Assembly (NCBI RefSeq): GCF_041807705.1
Contig: NZ_JBGTYY010000048.1
Span: 1 to 9,476 of the forward strand
Reading direction: 5' to 3'
Length of the DNA: 9,476 nucleotides
From: Mannheimia sp041807705
Lineage (GTDB): Bacteria > Pseudomonadota > Gammaproteobacteria > Enterobacterales > Pasteurellaceae
Below are positions 1 to 5,809 of this stretch, in pieces; within the stretch, counting starts at the first letter, position 1, and every line of letters starts with the position of its first letter. The notes below the pieces were generated by a model that did no database searches, was not told where the DNA came from, and saw nothing but the letters and a program-made list of their open reading frames with translations. The position numbers were made by a program, and so were the translations under genes.

Positions 1-536
1 CCTTTTAAATTACCGACATAAAAGGTATCTTGTGAGCCTAAATAACCTGGGTGAGCCGTCTCAATTTCACCACATGCAATATCATCGTCTTTTTTACGTT
101 CTAACGCTTGAACTTGGCTTTCACTCAGGATAATCCCTTTTTCAGCCACTTCTTTTTCGAGAGCATTTAAACGCTGTTTAAAGTTAGCAAGATTATGGCG
201 TAGCCAAATGGAACGAACACCGCCAGTAGAAACAAAAATACCTTGCTTACGAAGTTCATTGCTCACACGAACCTGTCCATAAGCGGGGTAATTAAGAGCA
301 AATTTGACAACCGCTTGCTCAACTTTTTCATCCACTCGATTTTTAATATTTGGGACTCGACGGGTTTGATTAAGTAGCGCTTCAACCCCACCTTGTTCCA
401 CTGCTTGTTGATAGCGATAGAATGTATCTCGACTCATTCCGATTGTTTTACAGGCTTGTGAAATATTTCCAAGTTCTTCTGCTAAATTAAGCAAACCAGT
501 CTTGTGTTTAATGAGAGGATTGTTAGAATAAAACAT
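1..536 (-). CDS. IS481-like family transposase, N-terminal 178 residues (partial at window edge)
   Basis: My translation of the minus strand from the ATG at 534-536 is open to the window edge with no stop. Residues 10-45 look like a helix-turn-helix (GNISQACKTIGMSRDTFYRY), which would bind the element ends. Residues 84-115 (AYGQVRVSNELRKQG and following) match the second N-terminal DNA-binding part of IS481/IS3-type transposases. Residues 162-178 (HPGYLGSQDTFYVGNLK) hold Asp170, the expected first acidic residue of the DDE catalytic triad. The remaining catalytic residues lie off the window, so activity cannot be judged. The ribosome-binding site is AAGGAAA, which is buried in a leader hairpin. 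The assignment to IS481 rests on recalled family motifs, not a search. Confidence 0.88.
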   Translation of the reverse strand, partial: MFYSNNPLIKHKTGLLNLAEELGNISQACKTIGMSRDTFYRYQQAVEQGGVEALLNQTRRVPNIKNRVDEKVEQAVVKFALNYPAYGQVRVSNELRKQGIFVSTGGVRSIWLRHNLANFKQRLNALEKEVAEKGIILSESQVQALERKKDDDIACGEIETAHPGYLGSQDTFYVGNLK

Positions 537-600
537 GAGAGTTTCCTTTTTTATTTAGATTGAATTTTAGACACTCATATTCTAAACGGGAAACTCTCAT
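535..600 (-). promoter_or_regulatory. Leader hairpin sequestering the transposase start (left copy)
   Basis: The arms at 589-600 and 535-546 are perfect 12-bp inverted repeats (ATGAGAGTTTCC and GGAAACTCTCAT in the transposase sense). The downstream arm contains the GGAAA ribosome-binding site and the first two bases of the ATG start. RNA entering from outside the element would fold this and block translation. A candidate -10 box, TAGAAT on the minus strand at 579-584, lies between the arms. RNA from an internal promoter there would lack the upstream arm and stay translatable. The pairing is seen; the function is inferred by analogy with the translation blocks of IS10 and IS50. Confidence 0.6.
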
Positions 601-613
601 TTTTATAATGATT

Positions 614-639
614 TGTCAGATCAGGTCTGGTCTTCTACA
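614..639 (-). repeat. Outer terminal inverted repeat of left IS copy
   Basis: These 26 bases match 24 of 26 positions of the right-hand IS end at 9254-9279 when read on the minus strand. The repeat starts TGTAGAAGA and ends TGATCTGACA. Matching of the two independent copies stops being tight just inside this stretch and resumes at the leader, which supports it as the transposase-binding end. Confidence 0.75.
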
Positions 640-645
640 GTTTTT

Positions 646-677
646 ACAAGCGATTATTTTCCCACATTTTTTTGCAA
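646..677 (+). repeat. Degenerate DNA uptake signal over the mazG-like 3' end
   Basis: ACAAGCGAT (7 of 9 core bases) is followed at the usual distance by a T-run and TTTGCAAAT. It overlaps the stop codon and last codons of the MazG-like gene, and starts only 7 bp from the IS end. Confidence 0.45.
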
Positions 678-986
678 ATAACGTTTCTCAAATTTTGCTT
701 GGTGGCGTTCGATTACCTCTGCCATTGATATGCCGTATTTATCGGCAAGTACAAATAAGTTATCCATCACATCACCTAGCTCTTCAATAAGATTATCCCT
801 CTTTTGTTGTTGGGAGTTTTCGGTTTCATCAGGTCGTTCACGCCCAATTTCAATCGCTCTTACAGCACAGGCAACCTCGCCGATTTCTTCGGCTAGATAG
901 GTTACTCGCATAAAAGGGCTGCGTTCATACCAACTTTGTTGTTGGTAAAATTCTCGAACCCATTGTTGATATTGCTCAATGTTCAC
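654..986 (-). CDS. MazG-like nucleotide pyrophosphohydrolase
   Basis: This 110-residue protein has the signature of small all-alpha MazG-like NTP pyrophosphohydrolases: EEIGE at residues 33-37 and EELGDVMDN at 68-76. These supply the acidic side chains (E34, E37, E69, D72) that normally bind Mg2+. Such enzymes hydrolyse nucleoside triphosphates, often abnormal ones, to the monophosphate and PPi in the cytosol. The exact substrate cannot be read from sequence. The start is GTG at 984-986, chosen because AGAGGG sits five bases upstream and the only nearby ATG runs straight into a stop. It follows roxA by 98 bp and may share its transcript. The 3' end lies only 14 bp from the left IS, so any native terminator has been displaced. 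A degenerate uptake signal overlaps its last codons. Confidence 0.85.
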   Translation of the reverse strand: MNIEQYQQWVREFYQQQSWYERSPFMRVTYLAEEIGEVACAVRAIEIGRERPDETENSQQQKRDNLIEELGDVMDNLFVLADKYGISMAEVIERHQAKFEKRYLQKNVGK

Positions 987-1057
987 TTCATCCCTCTATT
1001 TAAAAAATTAGTAGCGAAATATTTTTAGCTCTTTGATTAGATAAAAAATGTTTCAGA

Positions 1058-1073
1058 GCGAATAATAATTCGC
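1058..1073. repeat. Short palindrome between roxA and the mazG-like gene
   Basis: GCGAAT (1058-1063) and ATTCGC (1068-1073) form a 6-bp stem around AATA. On the minus strand it follows TGTAGGGG and precedes a T-run at 1045-1050 after several unpaired bases, so it is a weak terminator at best. TGTAGGGGCGAA-type palindromes occur as dispersed intergenic repeats in various bacteria (from memory), so it could be one of those. Confidence 0.35.
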
Positions 1074-1084
1074 CCCTACAAACA

Positions 1085-2281
1085 TTATTCCTCTTCTGAC
1101 AAAGTAATCCAACCACTATCTAACCAATCACATACCGTATCTAAAATGAGTTCTAACTCGGATTGGTCTTGTACTTTAGAAGCTAATTTATTCCACGAAA
1201 TAGAATCTCCATTTGCGATGCGAATGAGTAACGCCATTTCTGCTTCATTTAGCTCATCAATCCACTCGCCATTCACATAAACCCTCAGAGGGTTTTCAGT
1301 ATAAAGAATTTTCACATTCGCATCTTGTTGCAGCCAACCACCAGCTTCAAGCACTTCTTGCACTTCATCAGGGTAATATTCGTTATCTGTTTGAAGTAAT
1401 TCATAGCGGCGTGAGCTTACTGCCGTTGCAACGCTGTGCGTGAAAATATCATCAAATTGGTCAGAATTTTGTAAAAGATCGATTAAGTGATGTTTGAACG
1501 TTTTCACCATTTTCGGATCTAATAACGCATTTGGCTGCTCATTCGGGTCTAGACGGAATGGAATATGGAATTCAGATGTATTGATTATACCGGATTGCTG
1601 CTCAATGGTTTTGCAGAAGTTTTCCAATAGTTCAGTTGCATTAGGGTAACGTAAGCCAAAGGAGAAGGTTAAACCCTGCTCACTTTCTGAAATACCGTAA
1701 TGCGACATACGAGATGGCACATAAAGTACATCGCCGGGGTTCATTACTTCATCTAAAACTAACTCACCCATATCACCTAAGATACGAATTGGTTGATTCG
1801 GCACAAATGAGGTGCTTGGATCACACCATTTACCGAGCTGCCAACGGCGCTGTCCGTAGCCTTGAACGAGGAAAACATCGTATTCGTCATAGTGTCTGTC
1901 TACTGTACCACCTAAAGGCGAGCAAGAGACCATAATATCATCACGTTGCCATTGTGGGATAAAGCCGAAGGCTTGCCATAATTCACCAAGTTCGGGCGAC
2001 CATTGCTCAAGGTTTTGCACCATTACAGACCATTGTTCGGGTAAGTTTTGTAAATCTTCTTCTGCAAGTGGGCTTCTTTTTACCGACCATTTTTCATTTT
2101 TACACTCAATAAGGCGGGCAGTAACTTCCTCTTCTAGAGCAAGTTCCATAATATCTTCCGGCTCAAATAGCCCAACAATTTGTGGCAAGCCGTTACGAAT
2201 TAATAGCGGTCGTTTTTGCCAATATTCACGCAAAAATGTTTCAGGGCTAATATTTTCAGGTAAGCAGAATGGAATGTTCAT
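1085..2281 (-). CDS. roxA: Ribosomal protein L16 arginine 3-hydroxylase (JmjC/cupin oxygenase)
   Basis: This 398-residue protein matches the RoxA (YcfD) family of Fe(II)/2-oxoglutarate oxygenases. These hydroxylate an arginine of ribosomal protein L16 in the cytosol, using O2. The N-terminus (ETFLREYWQKRPLLIRN, residues 14-30) is the usual opening of this family. The JmjC barrel carries the iron-binding HxD at H130/D132 (DRHYDEYD) and the distal histidine at H194 (RMSHYGIS). The PGDVLYVPS strand precedes that histidine as in other members. The C-terminal 150 residues would form the dimerisation and winged-helix parts. Start ATG at 2279-2281 has AAGGAG five bases upstream. It is separated from accC by a terminator and so probably has its own promoter. 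No key residue is missing. Confidence 0.92.
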   Translation of the reverse strand: MNIPFCLPENISPETFLREYWQKRPLLIRNGLPQIVGLFEPEDIMELALEEEVTARLIECKNEKWSVKRSPLAEEDLQNLPEQWSVMVQNLEQWSPELGELWQAFGFIPQWQRDDIMVSCSPLGGTVDRHYDEYDVFLVQGYGQRRWQLGKWCDPSTSFVPNQPIRILGDMGELVLDEVMNPGDVLYVPSRMSHYGISESEQGLTFSFGLRYPNATELLENFCKTIEQQSGIINTSEFHIPFRLDPNEQPNALLDPKMVKTFKHHLIDLLQNSDQFDDIFTHSVATAVSSRRYELLQTDNEYYPDEVQEVLEAGGWLQQDANVKILYTENPLRVYVNGEWIDELNEAEMALLIRIANGDSISWNKLASKVQDQSELELILDTVCDWLDSGWITLSEEE

Positions 2282-2320
2282 AAATGCTCCTTGCGATTGT
2301 GTTGCTTTAGTTTGTTTAAT

Positions 2321-2326
2321 ATTCTA
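2321..2326 (-). promoter_or_regulatory. Candidate -10 box of the roxA promoter
   Basis: TAGAAT on the minus strand lies about 40 bp upstream of the roxA start and just after the accC terminator, where a promoter is expected. I see no good -35 hexamer at 16-18 bp spacing, so support is weak. Confidence 0.35.
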
Positions 2327-2400
2327 CCTGAGAAATCGCAGAAAACGCGAAATTTTTTATGATTTAGCGACATCATTCACATTTTGGGTAAGAAATAATG

Positions 2401-2425
2401 AAAAAGGCGAACATTGTTCGCCTTT
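2401..2425 (-). terminator. Rho-independent terminator of accBC
   Basis: AAAGGCGAAC and GTTCGCCTTT form a perfect 10-bp stem with a 3-base loop (2403-2425). On the minus strand the stem runs into TTTTT and then CATTATTTC. It begins six bases after the accC stop and ends the accBC transcript before roxA. Confidence 0.85.
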
Positions 2426-2430
2426 AGGAG

Positions 2431-3774
2431 TTATTTAAGACCGAGTTTTTTCTCTAAATAATGGATATTTGTGCCACCTTTACGGAATTCGGTATCAGAA
2501 AGAATTTGCGTGTGCAGTGGAATATTCGTTTTAATTCCATCAACAATTGTTTCAGATAACGCATTTTCCATACGACGAATAGCAATATCACGATCTTCTG
2601 CAAAAGTAATAAGTTTGCCAATCATTGAATCATAATGTGGCGGTACGCTATAACCTGAGTAAATATGAGAATCCCAACGAACACCTAAACCACCCGGCGC
2701 ATGTAAACGTGTGATTTTACCCGGAGATGGTAAGAAAGTCTGTGGATCTTCCGCATTGATACGGCACTCAATAGCATGACCTTTCACTTTAATATCTTCT
2801 TGTTTGATAGAAAGTGGTAAGCCAGCAGCAACACGCAGTTGCTCTTTTACTAAGTCCACACCAGTGATCATTTCTGTAACAGGGTGTTCTACTTGTAAAC
2901 GAGTGTTCATTTCAATGAAATAGAACTCGCCGTTCTCATATAAGAACTCGAATGTACCTGCACCACGATAGCCGATTTCACGACAAGCATTTGCACAACG
3001 TTCACCGATGAATTTACGCAATTCTTCTGTAATGCCCGGTGCCGGAGCTTCTTCCACTACTTTTTGATGGCGGCGTTGCATTGAGCAATCACGCTCTGCT
3101 AAATAAACCGCATTACCGTGTGTATCAGCAAGCACTTGAATTTCAATATGGCGTGGGTTTTCTAAGTATTTTTCCATATAAACCATATCGTTATTGAATG
3201 CAGCTTTTGCTTCAGCCTTGGTCATTGCGATAGATTCTTCCAAATCTTTTTCGTGATGAACTACACGCATACCACGACCGCCACCGCCGCCAGAGGCTTT
3301 GATGATCACTGGGTAGCCAATGCGTTTCGCAATTTCTTTGTTTTTTACAGGGTCATTACCCACAGGACCATCAGAACCAGGTACACAAGGAACACCTGCT
3401 TTTTTCATCGCATTAATCGCAGATACTTTATCGCCCATTAAACGGATTACGTCAGCGGTTGGGCCGATAAACACAAAACCTGATTTTTCAACTTGTTCTG
3501 CAAAGTTGGCATTTTCAGATAAGAAGCCATAACCGGGGTGAATTGCATCTGCATTTGTAACTTCTGCTGCCGCAATAATCATTGGGATATTTAAGTAACT
3601 TTTTACAGAAGGTGCAGGACCAATACAGATGGTCTCATCTGCTAATAAAACGTGTTTTAATTCACGATCTGCGGTTGAGTGAACGGCAACCGTTTTAATG
3701 CCTAATTCTTTACAAGCTCGTAAAATGCGTAGGGCAATTTCGCCACGGTTTGCAATAACAACTTTTTCTAACAT
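2431..3774 (-). CDS. accC: Biotin carboxylase subunit of acetyl-CoA carboxylase
   Basis: This cytosolic enzyme uses ATP and bicarbonate to carboxylate the biotin on AccB, the first step of malonyl-CoA and fatty-acid synthesis. The sequence follows E. coli AccC almost without gaps. The N-terminal Rossmann-like domain opens with VIANRGEIALRI. The ATP-grasp domain has K116 (MGDK), K159 and the glycine-rich GGGGGRG loop (162-168). The metal and catalytic residues E276, E288, N290, R292 and R338 all fall at the E. coli numbers. I start at the ATG at 3772-3774 (447 residues, MLEKVVIANRGE). The open frame extends 17 codons further up to 3825, but that extension is absent from the E. coli protein and its ATG lies inside a stem-loop. 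AAGGG stands about nine bases before the chosen start. It lies 65 bp after accB in one operon. Confidence 0.97.
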   Translation of the reverse strand: MLEKVVIANRGEIALRILRACKELGIKTVAVHSTADRELKHVLLADETICIGPAPSVKSYLNIPMIIAAAEVTNADAIHPGYGFLSENANFAEQVEKSGFVFIGPTADVIRLMGDKVSAINAMKKAGVPCVPGSDGPVGNDPVKNKEIAKRIGYPVIIKASGGGGGRGMRVVHHEKDLEESIAMTKAEAKAAFNNDMVYMEKYLENPRHIEIQVLADTHGNAVYLAERDCSMQRRHQKVVEEAPAPGITEELRKFIGERCANACREIGYRGAGTFEFLYENGEFYFIEMNTRLQVEHPVTEMITGVDLVKEQLRVAAGLPLSIKQEDIKVKGHAIECRINAEDPQTFLPSPGKITRLHAPGGLGVRWDSHIYSGYSVPPHYDSMIGKLITFAEDRDIAIRRMENALSETIVDGIKTNIPLHTQILSDTEFRKGGTNIHYLEKKLGLK

Positions 3775-3810
3775 TGGGAGCTTCCCTTGAAGTGAATTGG
3801 TTGAAAAGAT

Positions 3811-3831
3811 GCCCCTATTCGTCATAAGGGC
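3811..3831 (-). other. Stem-loop between accB and accC
   Basis: In the transcript GCCCUUAU pairs with AUAGGGGC (seven Watson-Crick pairs and one G-U) around a 5-base loop, starting nine bases after the accB stop. ATCTTTTC follows, so it might act as a weak terminator or as an RNA-processing or stability element setting the AccB:AccC ratio. The pairing is seen; the role is inferred. Confidence 0.5.
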
Positions 3832-3839
3832 AAACTAGA

Positions 3840-4313
3840 TTATTCGATAATGAATAATTTCTGGTCGAACTCTACTGGTTCGCCATCATTAACTAAGATT
3901 TCTTTAACTACACCAGCTTTATCTGATTCAATGCGGTTCATCATTTTCATCGCTTCAACAATACAGAGTGCATCGCCGATTTTCACGGTTTGACCCACTT
4001 CCACAAAGGCTTTCGCATCTGGGCTTGGGCTGCGGTAGAACGTACCGACCATTGGAGAACGCACCGCGTGTCCGCTTACTTGTTCAGTTGCTGCATTAGA
4101 TGGGAAAGCAGCTGGTGCGGCAGGTTGTGGAGCGGCAGCCGTAGGAGCAGATGCTGCAACAGGGGCTGCTGCATATTGAACCGCAGGAGCGGCAACAACG
4201 GCTGGTGCAGCACGGCTAATGCGTACTGTACCTTCTTCTTCAGACACTTCTAATTCAGTAATGCCAGACTCTTCAACTAATTCGATAAGTTTTTTGATTT
4301 TGCGAATATCCAT
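3840..4313 (-). CDS. accB: Biotin carboxyl carrier protein of acetyl-CoA carboxylase
   Basis: AccB carries the biotin that AccC carboxylates and the AccAD transferase then uses to make malonyl-CoA. From the ATG at 4311-4313 it is 157 residues, close to the 156 of E. coli, and opens with the same MDIRKIKKLIELVEESGI. Residues 1-34 form the N-terminal segment. Residues 35-73 are an alanine/proline-rich flexible linker. Residues 80-157 are the biotinyl domain, with the modified lysine at K123 in EAMKMMN. An in-frame ATG 15 codons upstream (4358) is rejected because it lies in the leader hairpin and its extension is not in E. coli AccB. The ribosome-binding site is weak (CGGA), which fits a tightly controlled gene. 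In E. coli AccB limits its own operon; whether that holds here is unknown. Confidence 0.97.
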   Translation of the reverse strand: MDIRKIKKLIELVEESGITELEVSEEEGTVRISRAAPAVVAAPAVQYAAAPVAASAPTAAAPQPAAPAAFPSNAATEQVSGHAVRSPMVGTFYRSPSPDAKAFVEVGQTVKIGDALCIVEAMKMMNRIESDKAGVVKEILVNDGEPVEFDQKLFIIE

Positions 4314-4350
4314 AATAAGATTCCGTATGTGATTAATTAAAAAAATAGAA

Positions 4351-4384
4351 CTCTGCATTTATAGATAAAAATAAAAATGCAGAG
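4351..4384 (-). terminator. Terminator-like hairpin in the accBC leader (possible attenuator)
   Basis: CTCTGCATTT (4351-4360) and AAATGCAGAG (4375-4384) form a perfect 10-bp stem around an AT-rich 14-base loop. In the transcript the stem is followed by TTCTATTTTTTT, a U-rich tail starting within a few bases, and the accB start comes about 37 bases after the stem. It lies downstream of the likely accB promoter, so it would be transcribed as part of the accB leader. I see no convincing alternative antiterminator pairing by eye. Confidence 0.5.
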
Positions 4385-4401
4385 CTAAAGATTCTGTTGG
4401 T

Positions 4402-4430
4402 AGAATACCTGAATTTCGCTAATTTTGCGA
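4402..4430 (-). promoter_or_regulatory. Candidate accBC promoter
   Basis: On the minus strand TATTCT (4402-4407) could be a -10 box, with TCGCAA at 17-bp spacing (4425-4430) as a poor -35 box. The region upstream is rich in phased A/T tracts that could compensate. It is the best promoter candidate in the gap between the sugar transferase and accB, but is not strong. Confidence 0.35.
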
Positions 4431-4431
4431 A
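4415..4431. promoter_or_regulatory. Operator-like inverted repeat over the accBC promoter
   Basis: TTCGC and GCGAA flank a 7-bp AT-rich spacer. The repeat overlaps the proposed -35 and spacer of the accBC promoter, the usual place for a repressor site. No regulator can be named from it. Confidence 0.35.
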
Positions 4432-4510
4432 TAAAATATGAGAATTTTGGCGAAAATTGGCGATTTTTGGATTCATCGTACCAGTTGGGTTAGTAGGAAA
4501 TTTATCTATA

Positions 4511-4557
4511 ACAAGCGGTCAAAAATGGTAAATTTTTTGCAAATTACGACCGCTTGT
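4511..4557 (-). terminator. Inverted pair of DNA uptake signals, likely terminator
   Basis: ACAAGCGGTC (4511-4520, plus strand) and GACCGCTTGT (4548-4557, the same signal on the minus strand) are exact 10-bp inverted repeats around a 27-base AT-rich centre that holds the TTTGCAAA extensions. It starts right after the stop of the sugar transferase. Pasteurellaceae often place uptake signals as inverted pairs at gene ends, where they can act as terminators. There is no strong U-run after the stem, so termination would be modest. Confidence 0.65.
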
Positions 4558-4559
4558 CA

Positions 4560-5342
4560 TTATTTGAGTAAATCCTCATTCTTTTTGTAATTCCACTTAC
4601 TACCCGGTTTATCGATATATTGAAAATATTCGTTCGTGAATGTACCTTGTGCACAGGTTATTTTGTCACGGCGGAAATTTACCACCTTATCACCAATAGC
4701 ATTATTTAACGTATCCGGGCCTGTCATTACAAACACACCACCCTCAATACGGCGGTTTTCAATGTTGCTGATGATCAGCTCAAGTGTGTCTTTTAAAATC
4801 CAGTTGCCTTTTTCGCTTGCTAAGAAAAAGTTAGTGTATTTATCTCGGCGTTTGATTAATACTTCGCTATCGTTTTCATTAATAATTTTGGAAAGTGGGT
4901 AAACCAAATGCCCGTCAATATCAATATAAATACCGCCTTCTCTTAATAACGTAAAAATTCGCCAGAAATCAGCTTGTGCTGCTCCATCAGTGAGCTTGCT
5001 ATAAGCATTGAAAGTGCGTTCATCAGCATTTGCTTTGATGTAGGCTTCACGCTCTTCGGTGCTCACATAACGATAATCATAGCTTAATGACATCAAACGA
5101 TTAAACAGATAATTGGCATACATCGGCAAGGTTACTTTGTTTGAATAATTGGTCTGCCAAATCGTTTTCGTGATTTTTGTTGGTTGGTTAGAACGAATTT
5201 TTGCCGGGCTATATTCTGGAATAGTAAAGCGTTTTTTGGGAAAAAGAGCGTGGAAAGGGTAGCTCAACACCTTTACAATATTGCCAAATAAGCGAATAAC
5301 ACCGTTACAGATAACGATAAATTGTTTATTTTTAACTGCCAT
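4560..5342 (-). CDS. DXD-type sugar transferase (Gly_transf_sug / GT32-like)
   Basis: This 260-residue protein has the layout of the DXD sugar-transferase family (OCH1/capsule type). The entry motif is KITKTIWQTNYSNK (56-69), corresponding to the usual IPKxIHQIW. The block from A121 to D143 follows, with D125 and R128 (ADFWR) and then GGIYIDID, which gives the metal/nucleotide-sugar DxD at D141/D143. Residues 7-34 are hydrophobic with basic residues and could attach the enzyme to the inner membrane face. The likely role is transfer of a sugar to lipooligosaccharide, capsule or another surface glycan. Donor and acceptor cannot be told. The start lies 9 bp after the aroQ stop, with TAAGG overlapping that stop, so it is cotranscribed with aroQ. 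An alternative is a truncated or diverged member, but no motif is lost. Confidence 0.78.
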   Translation of the reverse strand: MAVKNKQFIVICNGVIRLFGNIVKVLSYPFHALFPKKRFTIPEYSPAKIRSNQPTKITKTIWQTNYSNKVTLPMYANYLFNRLMSLSYDYRYVSTEEREAYIKANADERTFNAYSKLTDGAAQADFWRIFTLLREGGIYIDIDGHLVYPLSKIINENDSEVLIKRRDKYTNFFLASEKGNWILKDTLELIISNIENRRIEGGVFVMTGPDTLNNAIGDKVVNFRRDKITCAQGTFTNEYFQYIDKPGSKWNYKKNEDLLK

Positions 5343-5351
5343 TTAATTGCC

Positions 5352-5789
5352 TTATTTTTTTAATTGCGAAATTGCAAAATCCAACGCATATTCATAGCCT
5401 TTAATTCCCAAGCCACAAATAATGCCTTTTGCTACATCACTTAGATAGGAGTGATGGCGGAAAGGTTCACGGCTATGTACATTAGAAAGGTGTATTTCAA
5501 TAAAAGGAATTGAAACGGAGAGCAACGCATCACGAATGGCAACACTTGTGTGGGTAAATGCCGCAGGGTTGATAATAATAAAATCCGTATTTTGAAAGGC
5601 TTGATGAATGCGGTTGATAATTGGCTCTTCACCGTTTGCTTGGAAGCAGTCTAATTCAATCCCTTGCGATGCGGCTAAGGTTTTTAGATGATTTTCAATA
5701 TCCGCTAAGGTTTGAGAACCATAAATTTCAGGCTCACGTTTACCAAGCATATTCAGGTTTGGGCCATTAAGAAGTAGGATTTTTTTCAT
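5352..5789 (-). CDS. aroQ: Type II 3-dehydroquinate dehydratase
   Basis: AroQ removes water from 3-dehydroquinate to give 3-dehydroshikimate in the shikimate (aromatic amino acid) pathway, as a cytosolic dodecamer. At 145 residues it has the normal family length. It opens with the hallmark LLLNGPNLNMLGKREPEIYG. Y23 is the expected catalytic base on the flexible lid with R18, H100 in EIHLSN the proton donor, and N74, H80, D87 and R111 the substrate contacts. Start ATG at 5787-5789 has AAGGAG six bases upstream. The dapD terminator ends only about 20 bp before this start, leaving no room for a promoter between. Expression must therefore come from read-through or from inside dapD. The sugar transferase follows after 9 bp. 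Confidence 0.95.
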   Translation of the reverse strand: MKKILLLNGPNLNMLGKREPEIYGSQTLADIENHLKTLAASQGIELDCFQANGEEPIINRIHQAFQNTDFIIINPAAFTHTSVAIRDALLSVSIPFIEIHLSNVHSREPFRHHSYLSDVAKGIICGLGIKGYEYALDFAISQLKK

Positions 5790-5800
5790 TTTTTCTCCTT

Positions 5801-5809
5801 ACAAGCGGT
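5801..5809 (+). repeat. DNA uptake signal core
   Basis: ACAAGCGGT on the plus strand, followed by an A-run; the TTTTTGCAAAA extension expected about 20 bases later forms the loop side of the dapD terminator. The signal also overlaps the ribosome-binding region of aroQ. Confidence 0.75.

Larger units (their letters stand above)
1..639 (-). mobile_element. Partial IS481-like insertion sequence, left copy (5' part)
   Basis: This is the 5' portion of an insertion sequence read on the minus strand; the rest lies off the window. Its outer end is placed at 639 because the minus strand there begins TGTAGAAGA, the TGT start typical of IS481 terminal repeats, and the same sequence marks the right-hand copy. 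The order from the end is a roughly 26-bp terminal repeat, a 75-bp leader with a 12-bp inverted repeat, then the transposase. The end lies 14 bp past the stop codon of the MazG-like gene, so the element sits just downstream of that gene and in the same direction. The other end and the target duplication cannot be seen. Confidence 0.88.

Noticed and set aside
305..320. Uptake-signal-like GCAAGCGGTTGTC on the minus strand inside the left transposase.
   Set aside because: It encodes EQAVV in the transposase and lacks the AT-rich TTTGCAAA extension, so it is probably chance.
560..790. Open frame on the plus strand across the IS end and the mazG-like gene.
   Set aside because: It crosses the IS boundary, lies antisense to a gene with clear motifs, and shows no family signature.
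1714..1935. Open frame antisense to roxA.
   Set aside because: It is a shadow of the conserved JmjC coding sequence, with no ribosome-binding site or recognisable protein.
3253..3532. Two overlapping frames antisense to accC.
   Set aside because: They are shadows of the strongly conserved ATP-grasp region of AccC.
3775..3825. Seventeen-residue N-terminal extension of AccC from the ATG at 3825.
   Set aside because: It is absent from E. coli AccC, its ATG is in the accB-accC stem-loop, and the internal start gives the conserved N-terminus.
3990..4253. Cysteine- and tryptophan-rich frame antisense to accB.
   Set aside because: It is the complement of the GCA/GCT alanine repeats of the AccB linker, not a real cysteine-rich peptide.
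4314..4358. Fifteen-residue N-terminal extension of AccB.
   Set aside because: The upstream ATG lies in the leader hairpin and MDIRKIKKLIE is the universal start.
4636..4902. Open frame antisense to the sugar transferase.
   Set aside because: The transferase frame has the DXD motifs and good coupling to aroQ; the antisense frame has nothing recognisable.
5441..5632. Second frame within aroQ on the same strand.
   Set aside because: It overlaps the catalytic part of AroQ out of frame, with no start signals; aroQ shows no frameshift.
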